From Casuarina equisetifolia (lineage: Eukaryota > Streptophyta > Magnoliopsida > Fagales > Casuarinaceae), in NCBI GenBank assembly GCA_028551475.1, contig CM052361.1:20411491-20475490 (forward strand): 64,000 nt of DNA, read 5' to 3'. Below are positions 1 to 9,251 of this stretch, in pieces (positions within the stretch are counted from its first letter, which is position 1; the number at the start of each line of letters is the position of its first letter). The notes under the pieces are model-generated. The model saw only the letters and a program-made list of their open reading frames with translations. It was not told where the DNA came from and made no database searches. Both the position numbers and the translations under genes were made by a program.

Positions 1-441
1 GAACCAATCTTACTACATAACTTCGAAACCGGACAAGAGAAAAGTGTACTAATTCATAGAATTTAGCGAAACCGCTATCTAGCATTTGGCTATTAGCCAA
101 TCGGCACTTGTTCTATACTTTTGCCTATTGTGACACACCATTCCTTGAAGAAAAAACATCCTCCCACCCATGCAAAACAGCCGTAAATCTTGATTCTCAT
201 TAATTGATTCTGAAAAACCAACACTAAGTACAACTTAAATTAATGCTGGCAAGTCACTGCTACAACTCAGAATGACTTCTCTTTATTTAGCAAGATAACC
301 TACCTGATATAATGGTGAAACTTTACAGTGCATCATGACATTTTTTCCTCGCACATTTTTAATGAAGTCATTGGATGTTCTGCTGTTGTTGCCCTATACA
401 TTTACTATGCTTTTTGGCAAGGGAATTCAGACCCTCAAGCA
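1..441. other. 5' flank of the GDSL gene
   Basis: AT-rich DNA with no recognisable gene. The reading frame of the GDSL gene stays open upstream to about 328, but that extension does not look like a GDSL N-terminus, while the ATG at 442 is followed at once by a hydrophobic signal peptide. I therefore treat 328-441 as promoter or 5' leader. Confidence 0.5.
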
Positions 442-1758
442 ATGAAAATGTTACTACCGCCTTTCTTCTTCATACTCGTTCAGGTCTTAACCATTGTCAG
501 CGACCCATGCAAAGCAGATGCGTTGCCAAAATTTTCGGCCATTCTAGTATTTGGTGATTCAACGGTAGATTCTGGTAATAACGACTATGTTCATACCATT
601 ATTCGGGCAAACCATTTGCCATACGGTCGAGATTTTCCCGGCCAAGTTCCTACAGGGAGGTTTTCTAATGGCAGACTCATTCCTGACTTGGTAGCAGACT
701 TGCTGGGAATTAAACAGAATATCCCCCCCTTTCTTGATCCAAATATTACGAATGATGAACTCCGAAGTGGTGCTTGTTTTGCATCTGCAGGATCAGGTTT
801 CGATGATCTGACTGGTGCTACAGTTGGGATCATCCCCTTCTCAAAGCAGATCGAGTCTTTCAAAAGTTATATCGAAAGGCTGAAAGGTTTTGCAGGAGAG
901 GTTGAAGGTCAGAAGATAATTAATGATTCTTTGGTCTCTATTAGTGCAGGAACCAATGACTTTGCTATGAATTACTATGTCATGCCACCGAGGAGGCATC
1001 AGTACACCATTGTTGAGTACCAAGATTTTCTACAGAATAAGATCAAAGACTTTGTTAAGGTACAGCATGCGTCCCCTCCATCTCTGTAACTAAGGAATGG
1101 CCTTCTTGGCTTTTGATTAAATCTCGGATTTTAACCGTTAGACATCTTCATTTTGTGTGAATTGGTAACAACTTTACGATTTGGGGTGCCGTACTATGAT
1201 CATAACTGGGCTTCCTCCGGTTGGTTGTCTGCCCGTTCAAATCACTTCGAAGTTCCAGCATCCGAAAGAAAGAACATGTGTGCAGGATCAGAATTCAGAT
1301 GCTCAAACTTATAATCAGAAGCTGGCAAAGCTAATACCGGAGTTGCAGGGATCAAACCCAGGTAGCCAAATCGTCTACGCTGACACCTATGAGCCGCTGA
1401 CTGACATGATCAACAATCCAAAGAAACATGGTAAAGGCGCCGTTTGATAATTTTCTAGACGTCTGCTCTTGTCTAAATGTGGGACTTTTCATTCTGCGAT
1501 GCAACAGGCTTCACGGAAACTAGCAGAGGGTGCTGCGGAACTGGCTTTGTTGAAGCCGGTTCAACATGTAATCAGCAAACTCCAACGTGCGAAAACGCTT
1601 CCCAGTTCTTGTTTTGGGATTGCGTTCATCCCAGCCAAGCTGCATACCAGTATCTTGCTAAGAACCTAGAGGACAATATCCTTCCAATCATATCAAAAAA
1701 TCACAGTGCTGATCTCTCCAATCATAAAATTGAACCTAGAGGACAATATCCTCAATAA
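442..1758 (+). CDS. GDSL-motif esterase/lipase, three exons, defective first acceptor
   Basis: Predicted secreted SGNH/GDSL acyl hydrolase. Exon 1 is 442-1059: the signal peptide MKMLLPPFFFILVQ is followed by block I FGDSTVDSGNN (catalytic Ser near residue 40), the block II region GRFSNGRLIPD, and block III GTNDF. Exon 2 runs from about 1172 to 1430 and carries LYDLGCR and TGLPPVGCLP. Exon 3 is 1508-1758 and carries block V DCVHPS, with the catalytic Asp and His. Intron 2 (1431-1507) is a normal GT...CAG intron. Intron 1 has a good donor (AAG|GTACAG) but no AG directly before the needed CTTTACGAT; the nearest AG, ending at 1141, gives an in-frame TAA. The gene is either a recent pseudogene, uses a non-AG acceptor, or has a sequence error here. 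About 376 residues would be expected if splicing works, normal for the family. The physiological substrate cannot be told from sequence. Confidence 0.7.
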
Positions 1759-2869
1759 AATCTTATTTTGCTTCTCTGATTAAGCAGAGTCTAAAAGGGA
1801 GAGCTAATTAATAACCTCTCTCTGTTTGTTCCTTTTCAGTGCTTCTCGAATTAGAGATTGATTGTGCTTAAAATGGCAGAAAGCCTTGTTAACCAGTACA
1901 TAATATCAGTCAACGTTGCACGTGTCTAGAAGCAAGTTCGACCATGGAGGAAGTAAGCACAGCACCAACTGCTAGATCTTTCGCTAATTCTACTAGAACC
2001 TCCACAAACAACCAAAATCCTAAGGAAAGCTTCTCGCTTTTTGAGAAGCTGTAACTTTCAATCATTCAATAGACATACATTCATGCTGTAATTCCTGCGG
2101 TTGGAAGCCTACCCATCAAACTGACAATAAAATATGAGGGTTTATACGGACCAGAATATAGATTCGCTGAAGTACAACCAAACAGAGAAGAAAACACAGA
2201 AGGGTAGAATCCACCCTTGCTGTTATGCACAGATAAAGAAGATTAAATTTAGAATACTTGTTACATCTGTCGCAGCTTTTACATATTTTGTTACTTTTCC
2301 TGCACAAAGAAGGGGGGCATCTGCTGCAAATAAAATAGGCACCGAAAGAATCACTTCTTAGGCTAAATAGGGCAGCCTTGATTTCAGAACAGGGGAAAAA
2401 AGTTTACTAGATCAAAGAGGTTAACTTTGGCATCCTACCGCGTTTCCCTTTCTATAGTGAAAGGCAGGACTGGGTATTAGACTACACATTTCGACAGTAT
2501 ATCACTGCTTCTTCGTACCTATGCTTGTTTTCGCAGGTACAAAGGAACAAAGAAAAAGGTTGATTTTTGCGTGTACTCACGTTATCCTATGGATGTTGTG
2601 CAAATTCCATGTCGTACCTCAAGGAGCATTCTTTCTCCCATCTTGGTAAATTGAATGACTAGCCACCAAGTTTTTTCCATAATGCTTCATAATGTTCTCT
2701 GGAATTAAGAATAGCATAAATTGAATGTTCTAACACCGTTGTGATTCATGAAAAACAAGCTACCTCGCTAGGTAATTCAGATTTTAGACCCCTTGAGAAA
2801 TGAAGATCTTACTGGTTAGACAACAATTGTAGATTATGTTAATAACAATTGATTTTCATTTCTTTTCAG
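1759..2869. other. intergenic, GDSL 3' flank
   Basis: No gene seen. Short open frames around 2116-2361 show no family resemblance and lie in AT-rich sequence. The stretch separates the GDSL gene from a decayed GDSL copy. Confidence 0.5.
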
Positions 2870-3165
2870 GGTGGCACTTAACCCTATGGTCAAGCTTTGG
2901 TATGGGGCACTCATCCTTGCGTTAATATCAAACTTGCTGGGAATCAACGAGAACCTTCCTCTCTACACGGATTCAAGCATATCAAACAAGATGGCGTGAC
3001 GGCTGCAGCATCCGCGGGCAGGTGATGCTTGGAGTGTTTGTTGGGGAAGCCCAGGCTATTAAAACAGTTAATATTAGTGCTGCAAGCCAGTGACTGTTTA
3101 TCAGTTACAATGATCTACCCACGAGTTGGCACAACTTCACTTTCTACAGGCAAGGATAAAAAAAG
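2870..3165 (+). pseudogene. decayed GDSL esterase/lipase relic
   Basis: In shifting frames this piece matches the GDSL gene just upstream, in the same order. A PYG piece near 2890 corresponds to LPYGRDF. NLLGINENLP near 2930-2960 corresponds to DLLGIKQNIP. Then come GVTAAASAG near 2993-3022, corresponding to GACFASAGSG, and YNDLPTSWHNFTFY near 3108-3150, corresponding to the YYVMPPRRHQYT segment. The frame is broken by indels and stops, and the N- and C-terminal blocks are absent. It is best read as an old tandem copy of the intact neighbour. Confidence 0.7.
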
Positions 3166-3578
3166 CTTTATTAATGGATAGCATGCATCTTCTCCTTCAC
3201 CCGTTTAACCAAGGAACAATTTTTTGCCCATGATTAATTGTGTTCTTTGTTTGTAAATTCATCAGGAACTTAAAGATCTGCGATTTTCCCCGTCTAAAAT
3301 TGCAGGAATCGTTGCTTAAATAGCACAGTTTTTGGAATTTGAGTTTAAAATTTTGAGGTGAAACTAAGAGCTCTGCCGAAAGCCTGAGTTTGTGGAAAAA
3401 ACTGCAAATCAGGGGCTGGACTATCGGACATACCAGCTAGAACACTAGCTAGAAATCTGGTCTCCAAATACTGGGATCAATCTCGCTGCGCTACATGATT
3501 TTCATTCGCAAATTCTGCCACAAATTCTTCACACTGAAAAGTAGTAAATACATACAACATAACGGTCGCATCTTACCT
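3166..3578. other. intergenic, 3' flank of EXO70B1
   Basis: No gene seen. On the minus strand this is downstream of the EXO70B1 stop. A reverse-strand AATAAA (about 3168-3173) could be its poly(A) signal, roughly 400 bases from the stop, but that is only a guess. Confidence 0.4.
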
Positions 3579-5450
3579 TCACTTCGGGTGACCGACCAAT
3601 CCAGCGTTTCCCTGAAACAGACCGTTAATCCGAGCGTCAAGTTCCTCCGTACCATACTTGATATGCTTCTCCACATGCTTCCCCATCTCCGGTACAGTTC
3701 GCAATCTTCCAATAAAGTTTCCGTACGCCGGCAACAAAAGCTTAGTAATTGATGACCTCAGGTCCTCTCTCATCTGATCATTGTAAGCCACCCAACCAGA
3801 TTGAGCCTCACAAATCTCTTCAAAGCACGCGTTGAACAACTTAATCTTATCTTTCATGGCTCTTGCAGTTACATTAGGAGCTAACGAGTTACTGTCCAGC
3901 TTCAACACTCCTAGAACCCTATTCCATGAGCTTCTCTGGTAATTCGCTTGCCATTGCCGGATTTTCGCCGTGTGCTTTCGTATCCAACCATCGCCCAAGA
4001 GAGAGGCAAGCTCGCTATCCTTTACCTTTTGGACAATATACTTCCCATTGTTCATCAGGAAAACAGAGGACAGCGCAGCGTCTTTGTAAATCTTAGACTT
4101 CGCCTCCAAGTTACTCTCAAAAAGCTCCATGATCCAAGCCATCTGAACCGACAACGACGTCGATGATCCTCCTTGGACGTCACCAAGCTTCGAAGGCGGA
4201 ACCACATTCTCATCGAAAACTTGCTCAAGGGTTTGGCACGATCGGCACGCTGCTCGCAGATAATTCATCACGTAGCGGGTCATCGGGTGGAGCCCGCCGC
4301 CCGGAACAGGAACCTTTGCGGGGTCCCGACGGATCAGATTCTCCAATTCCATGAAAATGCCTCTGATCGCCTCTCCTAACCTCTTCCAAATCGTTACTGC
4401 TTCGTTCCTAAGAATCAAACAGTACTGATCCGAGAACAAGAAGTCGAACTCGGGCATTAGGTCTCTCAGAGCGTCGAACACATCAAGAACTTTAAACAGA
4501 CGCTCCGGCGATCGGCTCCCAATCGCAACGGCGTCGGCAAAATTCAGGAGCTGAATCGTCGATCCTCGGCAGACCTCCATGAAGGAGAAGTCAGCGGCGG
4601 AGGAGAGGCCGAAAAAGATTCGATCACAAAGGCGGCGCTCGCTGGGGAAAAGGATACGAAGTGCGACGTTTGAGGCCTTGACCCACCGTTCGATCTCCTC
4701 CTCGAGCTCCGACCATGGCATCCTGTGTACCTCGTCGATGCTCAGCTTCTGTAGTCCAAGCCTGGACAGGCTCTCCTCCAGGAACTCGCGTCTGCAGCTG
4801 CTGTACACGTGCGAGCACTCCTTGGCAAACCCAGCGGCCACCATGCGCTTCGCTATCTCGTGGAGATCGTTGATCGTGATGGAGGGGAGCGCGTCAATCA
4901 CGACGTCGTAGTCGGCGACTGGATGCGCGACAGGTATTTCGTGGTTCTCTCCGTCATCTTCGTCCTCCGAGTCGAAGGAGAGATTTCCCGCTAACTCGCC
5001 ATACGACTCCCCGCCGCGCTCCATCAAGGACCTGAACTCCTCCTCGACGCGAAACATTGCCTGCTGCATCAGGTCTTCGGCGCGTGTAAGCAGCGCGCCC
5101 ACAGTCTTCTCCCTAGCCATGGGACTCCAGTCCCTGATAGTAGCAATCAACTCATCGATGGCATCAAGGAAGGCCGCGGAATCGGCAGAGTCCGCCCAGA
5201 TCAGGTGATCGGCCGCCACGTACTGGGAGATCTGACGGTCCAGGGACTTGAGGCTGTGGTCAAGCGCAGCGCAACCTCTCGGATCGTCCTCGTCGACCCC
5301 GATCTTGTCAGACAACTTCTCGCGAGAGAACCTGCCGTCGAAGTTCGAGAAGATCTGCAGAATATCGTCCGCCATAGTCTCGTTGTGGCCCAACGTCTTC
5401 GCGATGTGCCGCGCCACAGCCAATAGTTTCTCCTCACCGTTCTCAGCCAT
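3579..5450 (-). CDS. EXO70B1: exocyst subunit EXO70B1
   Basis: Intronless 623-residue protein starting MAENGEEKLLAVARHIAKTL, the characteristic N-terminus of plant EXO70B1 and distinct from EXO70A. The N-terminal third is helical (DDILQIFSNFDGRFSREKL, then WADSADSAAFLDAIDELI). An acidic linker, SFDSEDEDDGENHE, lies near residues 158-171. The Exo70 C-terminal helical-rod domain covers roughly residues 245-610 and includes DVFDALRDLMPEFDFLFSDQ. Exo70 proteins tether secretory vesicles to the plasma membrane as part of the octameric exocyst through PIP2-binding basic residues. EXO70B1 in Arabidopsis acts in autophagy-linked transport to the vacuole, in stomatal behaviour and in immunity. Single-exon structure is usual for plant EXO70B genes, and the length matches the family. 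No frame damage is seen. Confidence 0.95.
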   Translation of the reverse strand: MAENGEEKLLAVARHIAKTLGHNETMADDILQIFSNFDGRFSREKLSDKIGVDEDDPRGCAALDHSLKSLDRQISQYVAADHLIWADSADSAAFLDAIDELIATIRDWSPMAREKTVGALLTRAEDLMQQAMFRVEEEFRSLMERGGESYGELAGNLSFDSEDEDDGENHEIPVAHPVADYDVVIDALPSITINDLHEIAKRMVAAGFAKECSHVYSSCRREFLEESLSRLGLQKLSIDEVHRMPWSELEEEIERWVKASNVALRILFPSERRLCDRIFFGLSSAADFSFMEVCRGSTIQLLNFADAVAIGSRSPERLFKVLDVFDALRDLMPEFDFLFSDQYCLILRNEAVTIWKRLGEAIRGIFMELENLIRRDPAKVPVPGGGLHPMTRYVMNYLRAACRSCQTLEQVFDENVVPPSKLGDVQGGSSTSLSVQMAWIMELFESNLEAKSKIYKDAALSSVFLMNNGKYIVQKVKDSELASLLGDGWIRKHTAKIRQWQANYQRSSWNRVLGVLKLDSNSLAPNVTARAMKDKIKLFNACFEEICEAQSGWVAYNDQMREDLRSSITKLLLPAYGNFIGRLRTVPEMGKHVEKHIKYGTEELDARINGLFQGNAGLVGHPK

Positions 5451-8013
5451 AGTTAAATTATGCCCAGTATAAATATTACCAATAAACTAAGATTCAGGGT
5501 TGCGTGAATTCGTTGAATCAGAGTTTTGAAAATGAGGCATAAGAGGACTGGAAGAGGAAGTAGGAAAGGCTTCAAACGATTGAGAAGATGCAGGGGTGGG
5601 AGAGACCAGAGAGGTAGGCATGTTGAAAACTATATTTACGGAAAAGTCCTTTGGGGAACGCGGTTCGTGGTTGCAAAGAAAGAGAGAAGTAAACGCAGAT
5701 AAAGCATGAAAAGAGACGTGGGAGGAGGAATGAAGATGCAGACCAGGAGAACGAAGAAGACTCGACCTAGTGAGTCGTACAGGATAACGTGCGAAAAGCG
5801 TCAAGCAGGAGGGACACTTCCCGACGCTTATGTCAGTAATTAATTTACGGAAGAGGACATAAAGTCAAGGAAGGACGTGGAGGCACGGACGAAATCTAAG
5901 AAACCGAAGCGGCGCTTGGACGGACGCCAACTCAGGTGCCAGCCCCATGTACAAAAATCCTCCAGTCCACCAGCCGGCCTATTTTGGTCCTCCAAACCAA
6001 AGTGATCCCTTTTCTTTTTAGTCGAATTGCTTTTATGCCCTTTCTCGGATATATTTTTCTAGATCCCAGCCATCTGACATGATCTCACGGGTTATAACTA
6101 ATGCAGAGACCCATCAACCTATACAACCGACAGAATAGAGCACCAAAATGAAGTTTAAATTTTATATATTAAGGCTGACTATATATTTAAATAAGTTGAT
6201 GTAACAGGACGATGTAATCAAGGGAAGTTTATGTAACCATTGGCTATCAGAACCGCTGGAGATAGAAACGACGCCAAAAGGACAAGTATGTCTTTGAACC
6301 CTGGGAGATGAGAGAAGGAAGGCTCTTTTATAAAAGTGGCCGAGTCCCTTGATCAATGGCAGAAGGCATAATTAAGTAATTTTCATTCACAAGATTTGGG
6401 TACCCTTTTAAAAATCCAAGACTATTTTATTTTCTATAAATCTGGGGAGAAAATAAAAGGTTTTCTTGTCTTTTCTTGGAAGACTAGCCCGTCACTTGTC
6501 TTGTTACAATGGTCCATCTAGTCAGGTCGTAACATAATCCTACCAACTAATAAAAAATAAGTTAACAAACTCTTAAAAACTTGATCTTGTTAACTAATGC
6601 ATAGATTACGTGGACAGTCATTATCCGAAAAATTGACACATATTCTTTATATGAAATATTCTTTGTATGAACTTTATTAAATAATACTTAAATTCATTTC
6701 ATTTATTTCCCCTTAAAAAGCACCTTTGTTGTTGGGGTGAATTCAAGAAATTGCATCTTTATTTGTGAGAGAAAATCCCCTCCAATGAATTAGAACCTGC
6801 TTCTTCGCTTCTCGATGCACCAAATTAGCACGATTAACTCTACAAATCCAACTCCTAAGATACTTAGTGTTATCAAATTTGGCAAAATCCGGCTTGACCA
6901 TTAATTCTTCCTCTTGCTTTTTCATTGTTGATAGTCGAAATTCTCGTTGTAATTTTCGATAATAGTTGTATGGTCTGGACAAGTATCGATTGTTTGTGCA
7001 ACTTGTGGGATGGAAGTGTCCAAGTAACATGGCCAGCAAGCCTACAGCCACTTTACTGAAAGCTCTTAGGAGATAAAGGACGTGCTCTAACTAATAGTTT
7101 AAGTTTTTAATCTAATGATAGTACTCAAAAGCCTTAACATTGATAGTTATTTGTCTATGATACCAAGTTATTACAGCCTTTATGAAAGGCTAAGTGATCT
7201 TATGATTTCAATCCAAACAATGTAAAATATTGTCACTTATTAAGAATTCAAGTTCTCATTTCTTCCCGTTATTATTTCATTTATCTGTTTTGAATAACTA
7301 AAAAAATCACAAATGGTTTCCTCAAGGGAAATTAACCTCTAAGTGCTTGAAGCATGTATTTCTTTCTCCTTTTTTCCATTGTTAATTACATGAATTCCAT
7401 TTAATTTTAGATTTTACTTATCAGAAAAAAGTAAGTCAACCATTAATAGAATCCTGCCAAACAACAGAAAATACTTGAACAAGGTCCTGAATATCAATAA
7501 GACTTGGTCCTACTAACTAATGCAAAGATTACATGAACTCCCTGTTATCCTTCTATTTGATACATGTTCTCTATATGATTTTATCAAATAAGATAAATTG
7601 CACCTAAATCTATGACATTCCTTCCTCGTCTTCACTAATTTGTTTTTTTTCAAATTTCGTATTATTTTTCTCTCTGAACATAAGAAATACTACGTGATAA
7701 ACTCTATGTAATTAAAACATAATATCTTACTCCACCGCCCAAAAAATAAAATAAGAGAAAAAGAGTGGAAAAGAGGAAGAAGGCAGCGGCGATAACCGCG
7801 TCGACTGCTGCGATGCTTCGCAGGATGTTCCTCACCGTTCTTTTCGTACCTCAACACCGTGGCAACTGCGAAGCAAAGGAAAGGGATCTTTAAGATTTCA
7901 CGCGCCTAAAAGCAAACCCTCAAATCGGAATCCCAATCATCCATCTCCCCATCTCGCATCCCTTAGATCTGCAAAACTACCTCCTCCTTCCTTTCTTTAC
8001 AGCCATCTCCAGC
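5451..8013. other. intergenic between divergent EXO70B1 and PRA1
   Basis: About 2.5 kb upstream of both EXO70B1 (minus) and the PRA1 gene (plus), so it holds both promoters. It is AT-rich and contains a diverged direct repeat (6530-6715 and 7450-7640). Open frames at 5487-5804 and 6743-7051 (minus) have no recognisable homology and unconvincing composition. No RNA gene was seen. Confidence 0.5.
6530..7640 (+). repeat. diverged direct repeat, two copies
   Basis: Copies at about 6530-6715 and 7450-7640 share ordered motifs: AATCCTRCCAA; then ACTAATGC, ARATTAC, and a CAYRTTCTYTATATGA block followed by TTTTAT or TTTATT and AAATA. Similarity is patchy (indels, many transitions), so this is an old duplication or two copies of one unnamed dispersed element. 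No terminal repeats were recognised. Confidence 0.45.
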
Positions 8014-8667
8014 ATGGCCTCTCCTGCAATCCCAATCTCAAACCCTCAGACAACCGGCGAATCTCAAAACTCCTCCACCACAACACCGTACCTCCGAGTC
8101 CGAGCCTTCCTCACGCGCCTTTTTGGCTACACCCGCCAGGTCCTCTCCAACCGCCGCCCGTGGACCGAGCTCATCGATCGCACCGCTTTCTCCAGACCGG
8201 AATCGTTCTCTGAAGCCACCTCCCGAGTGCGCAAGAACTTCTCTTACTTCCGTGTCAACTACCTGACCTTACTCGCACTCATACTGGCGTTCTCGCTACT
8301 ATACCACCCTTTCACCCTTCTCCTCCTCCTTTCCCTCCTCGCCGCGTGGCTCTTCCTTTACAGCTTCCGGCCGTCGGATCAGCCGCTCGTATTACTGGGC
8401 CGCACTTTTTCCGACGGCGAGACCCTGATCGGGCTAATCGTACTTACCGTGATCGTAGTCTTTCTTACAAGCGTGGGCTCACTGCTCATATCGGCCGGGA
8501 TGGTGGGGCTGGCGATTGTGTTCGCGCACGGTGCATTTAGGACGCCTGAAGACCTATTTCTTGACGATCAAGGCGCATCGGCTTCTTCTGGGCTCTTCTC
8601 TTACATTGGAGGCGTCGCGTCGTCAGCTGCTGCGGCCGCTGGTCCCACTGTTATGTCGCGCGTCTGA
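8014..8667 (+). CDS. PRA1B: PRA1 family protein, subgroup B
   Basis: Intronless 217-residue prenylated-Rab-acceptor protein. The N-terminal variable region (residues 1-45) is followed by RRPWTELIDRTAFSRPESF and the RVRKNFSYFRVNYL motif of the PRA1 domain. Two long hydrophobic hairpins follow (about residues 86-122 and 140-175), giving the usual four membrane-spanning segments. RTPEDLFLDD, near residues 178-187, is the plant PRA1 signature. The C-terminus is short and Ser/Ala-rich. PRA1 proteins sit in ER, Golgi or endosomal membranes and bind prenylated Rab GTPases or help cargo leave the ER. The motif wording fits Arabidopsis PRA1.B1-B6 better than other subgroups. Length and single-exon structure are typical. 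Confidence 0.93.
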   Translation: MASPAIPISNPQTTGESQNSSTTTPYLRVRAFLTRLFGYTRQVLSNRRPWTELIDRTAFSRPESFSEATSRVRKNFSYFRVNYLTLLALILAFSLLYHPFTLLLLLSLLAAWLFLYSFRPSDQPLVLLGRTFSDGETLIGLIVLTVIVVFLTSVGSLLISAGMVGLAIVFAHGAFRTPEDLFLDDQGASASSGLFSYIGGVASSAAAAAGPTVMSRV

Positions 8668-9251
8668 GCAGCGCCCTGTCGATCGGATCGGATACACGCA
8701 CCATTCAAGCTTAGATCTTTATAATTTCTTTGGCATTTTTTTTGGGCTGTTAATTCCCTTTGCTAGAGAGAACGGATTATCGAATAGGATTTTCTTTTTC
8801 GGCAAGTGTATTGAAAGATATTTAAATATGAATAAAGTTGTTTACAAGAATCGATTAGCCTACTCGGTGGACAAATTATTTCTACGAGAAAATCATTTAA
8901 TAAGAGGCAAATATCCAAACAACCACCCGAAATACATAATAACTCAAGATAATAACTCAAAAATTTGTAGTTCCCATGTTCAGTGGCCGCAATGTGAACC
9001 CAACATCCTTCACTGCCATCCCAAACATCGCCAACTAGAGTTACCTCAAGATATCAACCAGGTAACGAGCAATTTACAGCATCAAATCGAGGTTTCAAGG
9101 CATGGAACAATCTCTCTAACAGATACAAGTCAAATTTTTAAACCTAACGAGTGCTCCGTTTTCATTTATTGTCCTAAACCTAATGTCTTCCTGAAGATGG
9201 ACATCAATTCAATCTAAAGAAAAGAGAAGTAAAGAAGCCGATGATTCGAAT
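8668..9251. other. convergent 3' spacer PRA1 / SNX2
   Basis: 584 bases between two convergent stops. It holds the putative PRA1 poly(A) signal and the SNX2 3' UTR. An open frame crossing 8516-9217 overlaps the end of PRA1 out of frame and has no homology. Confidence 0.5.
8831..8836 (+). terminator. putative poly(A) signal of PRA1
   Basis: AATAAA, 164 bases after the PRA1 stop codon, in AT-rich DNA. Placement is plausible for a plant near-upstream element. This is motif evidence only. Confidence 0.35.

Noticed and set aside
6743..7051. 102-codon minus-strand open frame
   Set aside because: No recognisable domain, sits in repeat-bearing intergenic DNA, no splice or promoter context.
8516..9217. 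Long 233-codon open frame on the plus strand
   Set aside because: It overlaps the PRA1 coding end out of frame and continues into 3' UTR; no family resemblance.
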